The notes: generated from the letters alone by a model not told the origin. A stretch of DNA of 61,918 bases from Subtercola boreus (GCF_003399635.1 NZ_NBXB01000004.1:1-61918); one strand, 5' to 3'; counted from the first letter of the stretch, positions 1-9,235 are shown. Made by a program: numbers and translations.

Positions 1-56
1 TTCCGGGCCACCGCCACGACGTCATCACGGAACTCTTTCGGATATGCCTTTGCCAT
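1..56 (-). mobile_element. IS3-type transposase OrfA, 5' end only
   Basis: The minus strand encodes MAKAYPKEFRDDVVAVAR, which I recognise as the conserved amino terminus of the small helix-turn-helix transposase protein (OrfA) of IS3-type elements common in actinobacteria. The ATG at 56-54 is preceded by GGAAGG nine bases upstream. The rest of the element lies outside the window. The element's inner end must lie between this start codon and the putA remnant that begins near 125, so the terminal inverted repeat should fall within about 60-124. The family call rests on only 18 residues. Confidence 0.7.
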
Positions 57-124
57 AACTGACATCCTTCCAGCGAGAATGAAATCTCACAGATCAGATG
101 ACAACCAAACCCTGGGCAGACCCC

Positions 125-823
125 TGGAAACGGTCATCCGTCGGGCCTGGTGGAGCGATCGGCGGGCCGAACGCGCTGCTGAGCCTCGGCAGGTGGCTGA
201 CCGAGGCCGGCGAGGAGAGCACCGACCTGGCGCTCGGCGCCCTCGACCCGAAGGTGCGCGCGCTCATCGAAGCGGCGACGCCGGGACTCGACTGGCGGCA
301 GTTCGACTTCGTGAGACGCGCGGCACTGAGCGACGAGGCGGCGTGGCAAGGCGCGTTCGCGGCGGTCGACGTTCCTGCCGCCGGGCGGCGGGTGCTGCGC
401 TACCGGCCGGTTCCCGTCGTGATCAGGCTCTCCGATGGCGAGTCGCTCGATGCGCTCGTGCGGGTACTCGCCGCGGGAACCCGGGCGCGGGCATCCCTCG
501 GGCTCAGCACGGCGCTGAAACTGCCGCGTCCGCTTCGGGCGCTGCTGAAGGAGCGGCGCGTGCGCGTGTTCGTCGAGAGCGATGAGACCTGGCTGGCGCG
601 GGCGGCGGAGGTGGGCAGCGGTTCGTCGCGGATCAGGATGATCGGGGGAGACCCTCGCGCGCTCGCCGAGGCGGTCGGCGGTTCGCCCGACGTGACGATC
701 CACGCGGGCGAGGCCACGCGGGCGGGCCGGATCGAGCTGCTGCCCTTCCTCGCGGAGCAGACGGTGAGCGTGCCGACTCTTCGACACGGCAGGCCGAGCC
801 CGGTCGCAGACGTGCGGACCTGA
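125..823 (+). pseudogene. putA: 3' remnant of putA (bifunctional proline/P5C dehydrogenase)
   Basis: The translated segment begins with WKRSSVGPGGAIGGPN, matching the conserved WKRS-VGPG-GGPN segment near the end of the aldehyde dehydrogenase domain of long actinobacterial PutA proteins. It ends with ELLPFLAEQTVSV-HGRP, the usual PutA tail. About 230 residues remain of a protein that normally exceeds 1,100, so both catalytic domains are essentially gone. An ATG at 98 lies in frame inside the mobile-element end and could still give translation of a fused stub, but no ribosome binding site supports this. The break coincides with the neighbouring IS3-type element, so insertion or IS-mediated deletion is the likely cause. 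In its intact form the enzyme oxidises proline to glutamate. Confidence 0.75.
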
Positions 824-1003
824 CCTTCGCTGCCTTCCCGTCTTGCCTCGCCTGCCCGGTCTCGCCCCGCCTTCCGCGCACGCGTGACCGGCAACGTGTC
901 TGAGCTGCCTCTGTGAGATGAATTGCGCGCTGCTTGTGAACATCGCGTTCGCACGTTCCGCAGACCGACGAGGCGATCACGCGGTTTTGGCACACCGAGA
1001 AAT

Positions 1004-2047
1004 TCACAAGCTGAGCACCACTTTGCCGTGTGCTTTTCCGCTGCGTACGTAGTCGATTGCGGCCGCCGCCTCTGCCAGGGGAAAACTGGAATCGACTCGG
1101 GGTGCGATCACATTCTTCTCGGCCAGAGCCGTGAGAGTTTTATAGTCGGCAGGGTTTCCGCGGGAGACGAGTCCGCGCAAGCGATGTCGTGAGAACACGT
1201 TGACGACGGTGGCCGCCAGGGTTCTTTCGATCCCGCCGAGGAAAGCTCCTCCGTTCTCTCCGCCCACGATCACAAGGGTTCCGTCGGGCGAAAGGACACT
1301 TCGCAGACGTCGGAGCGAACGGTTGCCAGCGGTATCGATGATGATGTCCCATTCACGTTCGAGATCTGTCGGATCGGTCTCGCGGTAGTCGATGACGTCG
1401 GACGCTCCAAGCGAGCGTACGAATTCGGCCTTGGATGAGCTGCACACTCCAGTGACAGTGGCGCCGGCGGCCACCGCGAGCTGCACGGCGAAGTGACCCA
1501 CCCCGCCGCTTGCGCCAAGCACGAGCACGCGATCTCCGGCGTTGATCTTCGCGTCGCGAACGGCTTCATAAGCAGTTACTCCGGATATTGGAAGGGCGGC
1601 TGCGTGTACATGGCTGAGGTTTCGGGGCTTTGGACGAACCTTGCCTTCCTTAGCCGTGACGTATTCGGCGAAGGCGCCTTGCGCTGAACCCATGACCTCA
1701 TCACCGATGTGGATATGCGTGACGTCGGGGCCGATGGCGACCACCCGCCCTGAGAAGGCCAAACCCGGTATCGGGTCGCGAGGTGTCCTCAGGCCGAATC
1801 CGAAAAGTCGCATCACATACGGCTTGCCGGTGACGAGGTGCCAGGTGCCGGCATCGACCCCGGCCCCGCTCACTCGAACGAGTACTTCGTTCGCAGAAGG
1901 AATCGGTACGGCACAGATGGTGAGATGAAGGGTGTCCGGATCACCGTAGGCCGTGCGGGTGATGGCCGACATGGTTGTCGGGAGAGTCGGCGCTGAGCCA
2001 GCCGCAGACATGCCTTCGATGGACTTAGCGGTTTCTTTCGGTTTCAT
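1004..2047 (-). CDS. MDR-family NAD(P)-dependent oxidoreductase (quinone reductase-like)
   Basis: A 347-residue medium-chain dehydrogenase/reductase. The amino-terminal GroES-like domain carries GDEVMG and AFAEYV, and the Rossmann domain carries the nucleotide-binding motif [16 protein letters not shown] near residue 170. The cysteine set that binds structural zinc is absent, so this is the zinc-free quinone oxidoreductase-like branch. Substrates cannot be read from sequence. The start at 2047 is chosen because GGGAG lies seven bases upstream; a longer frame to 2218 would run back through the regulator gene. The start overlaps the 3' end of the XRE gene by 23 bases, so the two are almost certainly translated from one message. 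Confidence 0.85.
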   Translation of the reverse strand: MKPKETAKSIEGMSAAGSAPTLPTTMSAITRTAYGDPDTLHLTICAVPIPSANEVLVRVSGAGVDAGTWHLVTGKPYVMRLFGFGLRTPRDPIPGLAFSGRVVAIGPDVTHIHIGDEVMGSAQGAFAEYVTAKEGKVRPKPRNLSHVHAAALPISGVTAYEAVRDAKINAGDRVLVLGASGGVGHFAVQLAVAAGATVTGVCSSSKAEFVRSLGASDVIDYRETDPTDLEREWDIIIDTAGNRSLRRLRSVLSPDGTLVIVGGENGGAFLGGIERTLAATVVNVFSRHRLRGLVSRGNPADYKTLTALAEKNVIAPRVDSSFPLAEAAAAIDYVRSGKAHGKVVLSL

Positions 2048-2312
2048 GGTGACTCCCAGCTGGTGATGTTGGACGAATGTGCGGATCCGGGTAGTGGAAG
2101 ACAGCGTCGAGCGGCAGCCCGAAGACGTGAGCAATCTGAAAGGCCACCTCGAGCGAGGGTGAGTATCGGCCCTGCTCGATGGCAATGATGGTTTGCCGCG
2201 TAACGCCGATGCTCCCACCCAGGGCGGCTTGGGTCATCTCCCCACTGGCGAATCGGAGCGCGCGGATACTGTTCGTGACACGGGTGGCCTTCACCACGCC
2301 GGCGTTCCCCAT
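2025..2312 (-). CDS. XRE-family HTH transcriptional regulator
   Basis: A small regulator of 84-95 residues consisting of one helix-turn-helix domain. [40 protein letters not shown] is the hallmark of the short YozG/Cro-like regulators that accompany small membrane proteins. It overlaps the upstream membrane protein gene and the downstream oxidoreductase, forming a three-gene operon. The annotated ATG at 2312 has no good ribosome binding site. The GTG codons at 2297 (GGGGAA seven bases upstream) and 2279 (AAGG six bases upstream) are both plausible, the latter giving the usual short amino terminus (VTNSIRALR). It probably controls its own operon through the palindrome at 2763-2779. Confidence 0.85.
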   Translation of the reverse strand: MGNAGVVKATRVTNSIRALRFASGEMTQAALGGSIGVTRQTIIAIEQGRYSPSLEVAFQIAHVFGLPLDAVFHYPDPHIRPTSPAGSHHETERNR

Positions 2313-2719
2313 CGGTAAGCGATGAGCCGGGCGGCGGAGCCGAACACGGCCGAAAGCACGAAGCCGAGGTAGAGGATATTGGCGATCCAGAAATAGTCGA
2401 CCTGAAGCAATGCGAGCGATAGCGCCCCAACACTGCCAGCAATGACGAACCCCTCGCCTGCCCGTCGGCCGAGTCGATCTATGTCTCTGTCGCGCTGATC
2501 AATCCGCCGCGCTTCTCTTGGTGTTGCCACGGCAATGGTCACATTGGCCAGGATGCCGACAACTACCGCTCCGCCGATTGTTGCCAACATGGCGGATACA
2601 TATTCCACCTGTGACAGCGGGGTGGAGGCGAATGCGGGCAAAACCAGTATCACGTAGGCGGTATAGCCGGCTACCGCGACAAGCAAGAAAGCTGACGCCC
2701 TTTTTTCTTCGAATGACAT
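2291..2719 (-). CDS. Four-TM integral membrane protein, unknown function
   Basis: A 142-residue protein with four hydrophobic segments (about residues 9-30, 41-65, 90-106 and 110-130) separated by a charged cytoplasmic loop with [16 protein letters not shown]. No catalytic motif is visible. Proteins of this size and topology are frequently encoded immediately upstream of short XRE regulators, as here, but their role is not established. GAGGAA six bases before the ATG supports the start. It is the first gene of the operon read from the promoter at 2750-2778. Confidence 0.8.
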   Translation of the reverse strand: MSFEEKRASAFLLVAVAGYTAYVILVLPAFASTPLSQVEYVSAMLATIGGAVVVGILANVTIAVATPREARRIDQRDRDIDRLGRRAGEGFVIAGSVGALSLALLQVDYFWIANILYLGFVLSAVFGSAARLIAYRWGTPAW

Positions 2720-2749
2720 GTGCGTTCCTCTGCCTCAAACCAATAATTC

Positions 2750-2778
2750 AGAGTAAAGAAACTTTGACTTGTTGTCAA
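2750..2778 (-). promoter_or_regulatory. Promoter of the membrane protein/XRE/oxidoreductase operon
   Basis: On the minus strand TTGACA (2778-2773) and TACTCT (2755-2750) are separated by exactly 17 bases. This is a good match to a primary-sigma promoter, about 30 bases upstream of the membrane protein start. The -35 box is embedded in the palindrome at 2763-2779. Confidence 0.6.
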
Positions 2779-2779
2779 A
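2763..2779. promoter_or_regulatory. Palindromic operator candidate over the -35 box
   Basis: TTTGAC-TTGTT-GTCAAA is a perfect 6-bp inverted repeat with a 5-bp spacer. It overlaps the -35 hexamer of the operon promoter, the classic position for a repressor site. The XRE protein encoded in the operon is the obvious candidate ligand; this is an inference from position and symmetry. Confidence 0.55.
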
Positions 2780-2833
2780 CAAACATGACTCGGTTATATC
2801 GAAAGCTTTTGCGTCGCTGCGTCGGTCGGTCGT

Positions 2834-3262
2834 CTAGCGCTTGATGAGGTTCGACAGCACGATCGCGCTCCGTGTGTGATCGACGTTCGGCGCGATCCGA
2901 ACCCGTTCAAGCGCCAGCTCCAGGCTCGGGATGTCGCGCGAACGCATGTGCACGATCGCGTCGGCGCTGCCGGTCACGGTGCCTGCATCGACCACCTCGG
3001 GCACGCCCGACAGGATGCGTTTCAGCTCCGCCGGCGCGACCGTGCCCCGGCAGAACAGTTCGACGTAGGCCTCCGTCACTTTGCCGTCGAGCGACGTGTC
3101 GAGCAGCACGGTGAAACCCCGGATGATCCCGTCGGCGATGAGTCGGTCGATCCGCCGTTTCACGGCCGACGCCGACAGCCCGATGACCTGGCCGATGTCC
3201 CCGTATCCCGTGCGGGCGTTGAGCTTCAGGAGGTCGATGATGCGAAAGTCGAGGTTGTCCAT
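2834..3262 (-). CDS. Lrp/AsnC-family transcriptional regulator
   Basis: A 142-residue protein with an amino-terminal winged helix (DFRIIDLLKLNARTGYGDIG, ASAVKRRIDRLIADGII) and a carboxy-terminal RAM/ACT-like effector domain. It is transcribed divergently from the arginine/ornithine catabolic pair that starts at 3425, with about 160 bases between them. This arrangement suggests it is the local arginine- or ornithine-responsive regulator. The same order (AsnC-type regulator, DDAH-like gene, rocD) is found at Rv2324-Rv2322c in Mycobacterium tuberculosis. No operator could be identified with confidence in the shared intergenic region. Confidence 0.85.
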   Translation of the reverse strand: MDNLDFRIIDLLKLNARTGYGDIGQVIGLSASAVKRRIDRLIADGIIRGFTVLLDTSLDGKVTEAYVELFCRGTVAPAELKRILSGVPEVVDAGTVTGSADAIVHMRSRDIPSLELALERVRIAPNVDHTRSAIVLSNLIKR

Positions 3263-3424
3263 TCGAAGCAGCCTACGACGTTTTCTTGCATTCCGCCTTG
3301 CTCTACGCAGTTATCCGGCGCTGGATGATCGACCAACCACATTACGAGCGTGCCAGACTGGACGCCTGGCGTGCTCTTCGGAGCCTCAGGACGACGTCCG
3401 CCATCCGTCGAAGGAAGGATGCCC

Positions 3425-4312
3425 GTGTCTACCTCGTTGCCCATTTCCACCACTCTTGAAGAGATCTTCCCCTCAGAACCTCGCGTTCGAAAGGCGAAAC
3501 CGCACACCTACCTAATGTGCCGCCCTGAATTCTTCACCGTCACCTACAAGATCAACCCGTGGATGGATCCGGCCCTCCCCACCGACACCGCCCTCGCGCT
3601 GGCCCAGTGGCAGACCCTCTACGACACCTTCATCGCTCTCGGCCACACCGTCGAACTCATCGGCCAGGTCGACGGCCTGCCCGACATGGTCTACTCAGCC
3701 AACGGTGGCTTCGTCATCGACAATGTGGCCTACGGCGCGAGCTTCGCACACGTCGAACGCCAGGCCGAGGGCCCCGCGTACATGCGCTGGTTCGCGGATG
3801 CCGGTTACGCCGTGCACGAGCCGCAGAACATCAACGAGGGCGAGGGCGACTTCATGCTCGTCGGCGACACGATCCTCGCCGGAACCGGGTTCCGCAGTGC
3901 ATCCGACTCGCACAATGAGGTCGCGAAGCTCTACGGCCGTGAGGTCGTCACGCTGAACCTCGTGAACCCGAACTTCTACCACCTCGACACCGCCATCGCC
4001 GTTCTGAACGAGTCGGCAGACGAGGCTCCGGATGCCGCCACCATCGCCTACCTGCCGAGCGCCTTCGACGCCCCGAGCCGTGCCGAGCTGGAGCGCCGGT
4101 ACCCCGACGCGATCCTCGTCAGCGAGACCGACGCCGCCGTGCTCGGCCTGAACTCGATCTCCGACGGCTACAACGTGGTGATAGCCTCGCGCGCCACCGG
4201 CTTCGAGGCGCAGCTGCGGGAGCGCGGCTACAACCCGATCGGCGTCGACCTCAGCGAGCTGCTGCTCGGCGGCGGCGGGGTCAAGTGCTGCACGCTGGAG
4301 CTCCGCCGATGA
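3425..4312 (+). CDS. DDAH-like amidinohydrolase of arginine catabolism
   Basis: A 295-residue member of the pentein (arginine deiminase/dimethylargininase) superfamily. Visible are the substrate-loop segment LPDMVYSANGGF, the NEGEGDF segment, the catalytic histidine in NPNFYHLDT and the carboxy-terminal nucleophile region GGGGVKCCTLEL. The GTG at 3425 is preferred because AAGGAAGG sits six bases upstream; the ATG at 3419 would abut the ribosome binding site. The stop overlaps the ornithine aminotransferase start (ATGA). Such proteins are usually annotated as dimethylarginine dimethylaminohydrolase, which would release citrulline. The overlap with ornithine aminotransferase makes an ornithine-producing arginine dihydrolase equally plausible. 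Confidence 0.8.
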   Translation: MSTSLPISTTLEEIFPSEPRVRKAKPHTYLMCRPEFFTVTYKINPWMDPALPTDTALALAQWQTLYDTFIALGHTVELIGQVDGLPDMVYSANGGFVIDNVAYGASFAHVERQAEGPAYMRWFADAGYAVHEPQNINEGEGDFMLVGDTILAGTGFRSASDSHNEVAKLYGREVVTLNLVNPNFYHLDTAIAVLNESADEAPDAATIAYLPSAFDAPSRAELERRYPDAILVSETDAAVLGLNSISDGYNVVIASRATGFEAQLRERGYNPIGVDLSELLLGGGGVKCCTLELRR

Positions 4313-5541
4313 TCTCCGTCGACTCCTCCACCCTCACCGACCGGGCGATCGCCCGCGAGGAGGAGCACGCGGCGCACAACTACCACCCGCTGCCGATCGT
4401 CGTAGAATCCGGTGACGGAGCGTGGGTGACCGCCGTCGACGGCCGGCGCTACCTCGACTGCCTCGCCGCCTACTCCGCGGTGAACTTCGGGCATTCGAAC
4501 CCGGTTCTGCTGGATGCTGCCCGCGCCCAGCTCGGCCGCATCACGCTCACCTCGCGCGCCTTCCACAACGACCAGCTCGGCCCGTTCGTCGAGGCGCTCG
4601 CCGCACTTGCGGGCAAGGAGATGGTGCTGCCGATGAACACCGGCGCCGAAGCCGTGGAGTCGGGAATCAAGGTCGCGCGAGCCTGGGGCTACCGGGTGAA
4701 AGGTGTTGCCGACGGAATGGCGAACATCGTGGTCGCAGACGGAAACTTCCACGGCCGCACGATCTCGATCGTGAGCTTCTCCGATGACGCCACCGCGCGT
4801 GATGGCTTCGGTCCGTTCACGCCCGGGTTCCGCTCGGTGCCCTACGGCGATGCCGCGGCGATCGAGGCTGCCATCGACGAGAACACCGTCGCCGTGCTGC
4901 TCGAGCCGATCCAGGGCGAGGCCGGCATCATCGTGCCGCCTGCCAGCTATCTGCCAGCTGTCCGGGCCATCTGTACTTCCCACAACGTGTTGATGATCGC
5001 GGATGAGATCCAGTCCGGCCTCGGCCGCACCGGCACGACGTTCGCCTGCGAGAGCGTCGGCGTCGTGCCGGACCTCTACCTGCTCGGCAAGGCACTCGGC
5101 GGCGGGATCGTTCCCGTCTCGGCGGTGGTCGGCAACGCCGACATCCTCGGCGTGCTCCGCCCGGGCGAACACGGCTCGACGTTCGGCGGCAATCCGCTCG
5201 CCGCCGCGGTCGGCAGTGCTGTTGTCGCGATGCTCGCCACCGGTGAATACCAGCGGCTCGCGGATGCCCGGGGCTCCCTCCTGGCGGCGCGCCTCGAGGC
5301 GCTCCTCGGCCACGGGGTTCTCGCCGTGCGCACCGCCGGGCTCTGGGCCGGGATCGACATCGACCCGGCGCTCGCCACTGGCCGCGAGGTCTGTGAGCGG
5401 TTGATGGAACGCGGCGTGCTCGCGAAGGACACGCACGGGTCGACCATCCGCCTCGCCCCTCCGCTGGTCGTCTCGGAGGCCGACCTCGACTGGGCGGTCG
5501 ACCAGCTCGCCGCCGTGCTGGCGGAACTCGGCGCCGCCTGA
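4309..5541 (+). CDS. rocD: Ornithine--oxo-acid aminotransferase
   Basis: A 410-residue class-III PLP aminotransferase. It converts ornithine and a 2-oxo acid to glutamate-5-semialdehyde and an amino acid. NTGAEAVESGIKVAR forms the phosphate-binding region, ADEIQSGLGRTG near residue 232 supplies the aspartate that contacts the pyridine nitrogen, and K261 in LLGKALGGG is the Schiff-base lysine. The ATG at 4309 overlaps the previous stop (ATGA), with GGAG upstream. Glutamate semialdehyde would next be oxidised by a P5C dehydrogenase; the putA-type gene in this window is only a remnant, so that step must be supplied elsewhere. Confidence 0.93.
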   Translation: MISVDSSTLTDRAIAREEEHAAHNYHPLPIVVESGDGAWVTAVDGRRYLDCLAAYSAVNFGHSNPVLLDAARAQLGRITLTSRAFHNDQLGPFVEALAALAGKEMVLPMNTGAEAVESGIKVARAWGYRVKGVADGMANIVVADGNFHGRTISIVSFSDDATARDGFGPFTPGFRSVPYGDAAAIEAAIDENTVAVLLEPIQGEAGIIVPPASYLPAVRAICTSHNVLMIADEIQSGLGRTGTTFACESVGVVPDLYLLGKALGGGIVPVSAVVGNADILGVLRPGEHGSTFGGNPLAAAVGSAVVAMLATGEYQRLADARGSLLAARLEALLGHGVLAVRTAGLWAGIDIDPALATGREVCERLMERGVLAKDTHGSTIRLAPPLVVSEADLDWAVDQLAAVLAELGAA

Positions 5542-5558
5542 GTTCCATGGCGAAGGTC

Positions 5559-5582
5559 CGGGGGGCCCGTCATCACCCCCCG
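5559..5582 (+). terminator. Possible terminator hairpin after rocD
   Basis: A 7-bp perfect stem CGGGGGG/CCCCCCG with a 10-base loop begins 17 bases after the rocD stop. There is no T tract, so function is uncertain. Confidence 0.35.
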
Positions 5583-5643
5583 TCCGGGCGAACGTCCATC
5601 CAGATCCATGGTGCGACGTGCATCTGCGTGCCAAGATACGACT

Positions 5644-7122
5644 GTGACCAGCGCAGGAACCACTACCGACCTCGACGACACCAGCCGCGAGACGAAGACG
5701 TTCTTCGGCCAGCCGAGGCAGCTCGCGCACATCTTCGGCGTGGAGATGTGGGAGCGCTTCTCGTTCTACGGCATGCAGGGCATCCTGCTGCTCTACCTGT
5801 TCTACCCGGCCGACCAGGGCGGGCTCGGCATCCCGAAGGACACCGCCGCGGGCATCGTCGGCGCCTACGGCGGCGCGGTCTACCTCTCGACGATCCTCGG
5901 CGCCTGGCTCGCCGACCGCATCCTGGGCTCCGAGCGGGTGCTGTTCTTCAGCGCCATCCTCATCATGTTCGGGCACATCGCGCTGGCGCTCCTCCCGGGT
6001 GGCCTGGGTGTGGCCATCGGCCTGGTCACGATCGCCATCGGCAGCGGCGGGCTCAAAGCGAACGCCACTTCGATCGTCGGCACTCTCTACTCGGCGGATG
6101 ATCCGCGGCGCGACGCCGGATTCTCGCTGTTCTACCTCGGTATCAATCTCGGTGCCTTCGTGGGCCCACTCCTCACGGGACTGGCGCAGACCACCCTCGG
6201 GTTCCACTACGGCTTCGGGCTCGCCGCGATCGGAATGGCGGCCGGGCTCATCCAGTACAGCGTCGGCCGCCGGCACCTGCCGAAGGCCGCGAGCATCGTG
6301 CCGAACCCGCTGCCGGCCCGTCACCGCAGCCGCGCGGTCGTGGTCGCAGTGGTCGCCGTGGTCATCGTTACGGTCGCCGTCGCCACGGGTATCCTGAACG
6401 TCGCGAACCTCGTCACGGTGGTGATCGGGCTCACGCTCATCGCCGCGATCGCGTACTTCGCGATCATCCTCCGCAGCTCGCGCATCACAAAGACAGAGCG
6501 CAGCCGGGTGTTCGCCTTCATTCCGCTGTTCATCGCCAGCGTCGCGTTCTGGTCGCTCTACCAGCAGCAGTTCACCGTGGTGACGCTCTATGCGGACAGC
6601 CAGCTGAACCGTGACCTCTTCGGCTGGCAGATGCCGGTGTCGTGGGTGCAGTCGATCAACCCGATCTTCATCATCATCCTGTCGGGCGTCTTCGCCGCGA
6701 TCTGGACGAAACTCGGATCGCGACAACCGGCCACGCCGCTGAAGTTCGCGGGCGGAACGATCGTGATGGGGCTCGCGTTCCTGCTCTTCCTGCCGTTCGC
6801 GGGCGGCGGCGCGAACTCCACCCCGCTGCTGGCACTCGTGGGCATCCTGTTCGTCTTCACGATCGCCGAGCTGCTGATCTCCCCGGTCGGCCTGTCGATC
6901 TCCACGAAACTCGCTCCGGAGATCTATCGCACGCAGATGGTGGCCCTGTTCTTCCTGTCGATCGCACTGGGCACGGCCATCTCGGGCCAGCTGGCTGCGC
7001 TCTACGACCCCGCGAACCAGGCCCCGTACTTCGGCGTGCTGGGGGGCATCGCCATCGTGATCGGCCTGCTGCTGGCATTCTCGACCCCGCTCGTGCGGCG
7101 TCTGATGGCGGGCGTGCGCTGA
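5644..7122 (+). CDS. POT/PTR-family proton-dependent oligopeptide transporter
   Basis: About 490 residues with roughly 14 hydrophobic segments. The signature E-x-x-E-R motif of proton-coupled peptide transporters is present in the first helix (EMWERFSFYGMQ), followed by the family segment YLSTILGAWLADRILGSERV. It should import di- and tripeptides with protons at the cytoplasmic membrane. The GTG at 5644 (VTSAGTTT) is chosen because the residues encoded upstream look non-native; the ATG at 5608 is the alternative, and neither has a strong ribosome binding site. It lies 100 bases downstream of rocD and may or may not be co-transcribed. Confidence 0.88.
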   Translation: MTSAGTTTDLDDTSRETKTFFGQPRQLAHIFGVEMWERFSFYGMQGILLLYLFYPADQGGLGIPKDTAAGIVGAYGGAVYLSTILGAWLADRILGSERVLFFSAILIMFGHIALALLPGGLGVAIGLVTIAIGSGGLKANATSIVGTLYSADDPRRDAGFSLFYLGINLGAFVGPLLTGLAQTTLGFHYGFGLAAIGMAAGLIQYSVGRRHLPKAASIVPNPLPARHRSRAVVVAVVAVVIVTVAVATGILNVANLVTVVIGLTLIAAIAYFAIILRSSRITKTERSRVFAFIPLFIASVAFWSLYQQQFTVVTLYADSQLNRDLFGWQMPVSWVQSINPIFIIILSGVFAAIWTKLGSRQPATPLKFAGGTIVMGLAFLLFLPFAGGGANSTPLLALVGILFVFTIAELLISPVGLSISTKLAPEIYRTQMVALFFLSIALGTAISGQLAALYDPANQAPYFGVLGGIAIVIGLLLAFSTPLVRRLMAGVR

Positions 7123-7152
7123 CGCGCCCCGTCCGCCACCGGAGCTGCGTAC

Positions 7153-8421
7153 TCAGAGCGCCCTGGGCTCGCGCTCCGCGGCCTCGGCGCGGGCGCGTGG
7201 GATGAGGCGCTCGAGCTGCGTCACGTGACCGGGCTCGAGTTCTTCGAGCGAGTTCACCCCGAGCAGGCGCATCGTGCGCGTGATCTCGCCGCTCAGGATC
7301 TGGATCATGCGGTCCACACCTTCCCGCCCGCCGGCCATCAGGCCATAGAGGTAGGCCCGGCCGACCAGTGTGAAGCGGGCGCCGAGCGCCACGGCGGCCA
7401 CGATGTCCGCCCCGGACATGATGCCCGTGTCGAGGTGCACCTCGTATTCGGATCCCACCTCGCGCACGACCTCCGGCAGCAGGTGGAACGGGATCGGGGC
7501 GCGGTCGAGCTGGCGCCCACCGTGGTTGGAGAGCACGATCCCGTCGACGCCGAGATCGGCGAGCCGGCGGGCATCCGAGAGGTTCTGCACGCCCTTGACC
7601 ACGATCTTGCCGGGCCACTGCGCCTTGATCCAGGCCAGGTCGTCGAACGTCACGGTCGGGTCGAACATCGAGTCGAGCAGTTCACCGACGGTGCCCGACC
7701 AACGATCGAGCGAGGCGAAGGCGAGCGGCTCCGTGGTGAGGAAGTTGATCCACCATTCGGGCCTCGGCAGCGCATTGACGACCGTGCCGAGCGTGAGCTG
7801 CGGCGGGATCGAGAAGCCGTTGCGCTTGTCGCGGAGGCGCGCACCCGCCACAGGCACGTCGACCGTTACGAGCAGGGTGTCGAAGCCAGCGGCTGCTGCC
7901 CGGTCGACGAGGGCCATCGAGCGGTCCCGATCCTTCCACATGTACAGCTGGAACCAGTTGCGGCCGTTCGGGTTGGTCGCCTTCACGTCTTCGATGGCCG
8001 TCGTGCCCATGGTCGACAGCGAGAACGGAATACCCGCCGCCGCAGCCGCGCCTGCCCCCGCGATCTCGCCTTCGGTCTGCATCATGCGCGTGAAACCGGT
8101 GGGCGCGATGCCGAACGGAAGCGAGACGGGGGCACCGAGAACGTCCCAGCCCGTCTTCACGGTCGACACGTCACGGAGGATCGCCGGGTTGAACTGGATG
8201 TCCTCGAACGCCTGCCGGGCCCGGGCCAGGCTGATCTCGCCCTCGGCCGCGCCTTCGGTGTAGTCGAAGGCGGCCTTCGGGGTGCGCCGGCGGGCGATCT
8301 TCTGCAGGTCGGCAATGGTGAGCGCTGATTCGAGCCGACGCCTCTTCGCATTCAGATCGGGTGCCTTGAAGTGCATCAGGGGCGCGAGGTCGCGAACCTT
8401 GGGAAGGCGTCGTTCAACCAT
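7153..8421 (-). CDS. lldD: FMN-dependent L-lactate dehydrogenase / alpha-hydroxy-acid oxidase
   Basis: A 422-residue TIM-barrel flavoenzyme of the glycolate oxidase/LldD family. It oxidises L-lactate (or a related 2-hydroxy acid) to the oxo acid. Key segments are [17 protein letters not shown], the FMN-binding [22 protein letters not shown] and the catalytic His-Arg segment [13 protein letters not shown], followed by [24 protein letters not shown] six bases upstream supports the ATG at 8421. The start overlaps the end of the FadR-type regulator by eight bases, so the regulator and the enzyme share a transcript. Lactate released by rhamnose breakdown (rhaI-rhaD-rhaB) is one probable internal source of substrate. 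Confidence 0.9.
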   Translation of the reverse strand: MVERRLPKVRDLAPLMHFKAPDLNAKRRRLESALTIADLQKIARRRTPKAAFDYTEGAAEGEISLARARQAFEDIQFNPAILRDVSTVKTGWDVLGAPVSLPFGIAPTGFTRMMQTEGEIAGAGAAAAAGIPFSLSTMGTTAIEDVKATNPNGRNWFQLYMWKDRDRSMALVDRAAAAGFDTLLVTVDVPVAGARLRDKRNGFSIPPQLTLGTVVNALPRPEWWINFLTTEPLAFASLDRWSGTVGELLDSMFDPTVTFDDLAWIKAQWPGKIVVKGVQNLSDARRLADLGVDGIVLSNHGGRQLDRAPIPFHLLPEVVREVGSEYEVHLDTGIMSGADIVAAVALGARFTLVGRAYLYGLMAGGREGVDRMIQILSGEITRTMRLLGVNSLEELEPGHVTQLERLIPRARAEAAEREPRAL

Positions 8422-9235
8422 GGTGTGGTCCTTTCGGGAGGGTGGATGTCGCGGGGGTGCCGAAACCGGCCTCCGCGTAGTACTGGGTGATGTGATCGTT
8501 GACGGTCTGGCTCGCCGCGACGGGGTCTCCGCATTCGATCGCCGCGACAATCGCGCGGTGCTCCCGTCGGAGCCGATCGGAGGTGGTGCGCCACGACGTC
8601 AGGTTCGGAACCCCGCCAAGGGCGTAGCTTTCGATCGAGTTGCGGAGGCCGGTCATCATGGCGGCGATCACCTCATTGCCGGCGATCTCGGCGAGCGAAT
8701 AATGGAACTGGGCGTCGAGGGCGAGAAACTCCCCGGGTGTCGGCTCTGCGGCACCCGTCGCCTCCATGGCGTCGAGGATCTCGGTCGCGGGGGAGAGGTC
8801 GGGGCAGGGGGTCGCGGTCGTCTCCGCGCTTGCGGTGGTGCTGGAGGCGGCGTTGGCACTCGCACTCGCCGCGAGCTGCGCCGCCACCGCGGTCTCGAGG
8901 ATCAGTCGGGTCGCGACCACGTCATCGACCCGGAAGCCCTGCGCTGCGACCTGCAGCCGGATCAGCGACGACATCCCGCCCGAGGGCCTCGCGATGATGA
9001 TCGCTCCAGACCCCGGGCCCGATCCGGTCTGGGTGCGGAGCAGGCCGAGCACTTCGAGCACTCGCAGAGCCTCGCGGACGGATGATCGCCCCACCCCGAG
9101 CTCAGCGGCCAGCGTTCGCTCCGAGGGGAGGTGGTCTCCCGGCCCGAGTGCACCCGAGAGGAGGTCGTTCTCGATGTGGGTGAGCACCTCCTGCCACGCG
9201 CGAGTGGACTCGGGGGAGGTGGTTTCGCCGATCAT
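8414..9235 (-). CDS. FadR/GntR-family regulator (LldR-like)
   Basis: A 273-residue GntR regulator. The amino-terminal winged helix reads [34 protein letters not shown]. The helical FCD ligand domain contains the metal-ligand pattern of the family ([29 protein letters not shown]). An alanine/threonine-rich insertion around residues 118-145 is unusual. GAAGG six bases upstream supports the ATG at 9235. It overlaps lldD, and two palindromes of the TGGT-N3-ACCA type lie 48-73 bases upstream, so autoregulation together with lldD in response to lactate is likely by analogy with LldR. Confidence 0.88.
   Translation of the reverse strand: MIGETTSPESTRAWQEVLTHIENDLLSGALGPGDHLPSERTLAAELGVGRSSVREALRVLEVLGLLRTQTGSGPGSGAIIIARPSGGMSSLIRLQVAAQGFRVDDVVATRLILETAVAAQLAASASANAASSTTASAETTATPCPDLSPATEILDAMEATGAAEPTPGEFLALDAQFHYSLAEIAGNEVIAAMMTGLRNSIESYALGGVPNLTSWRTTSDRLRREHRAIVAAIECGDPVAASQTVNDHITQYYAEAGFGTPATSTLPKGPHHG

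Noticed and set aside
400-993. Minus-strand gene opposite the putA remnant
   Set aside because: The plus strand matches the PutA carboxy terminus; the minus frame is Arg/Ser-rich noise.
824-1003. Small gene between putA remnant and the oxidoreductase
   Set aside because: No start with a ribosome binding site and no coding bias; the region separates convergent genes.
4228-6726. Very long open frame on the minus strand opposite rocD and the POT transporter
   Set aside because: It is antisense to two well-supported genes; its composition is Arg/Asp/Glu-rich without domains, as expected from high-GC codon bias.
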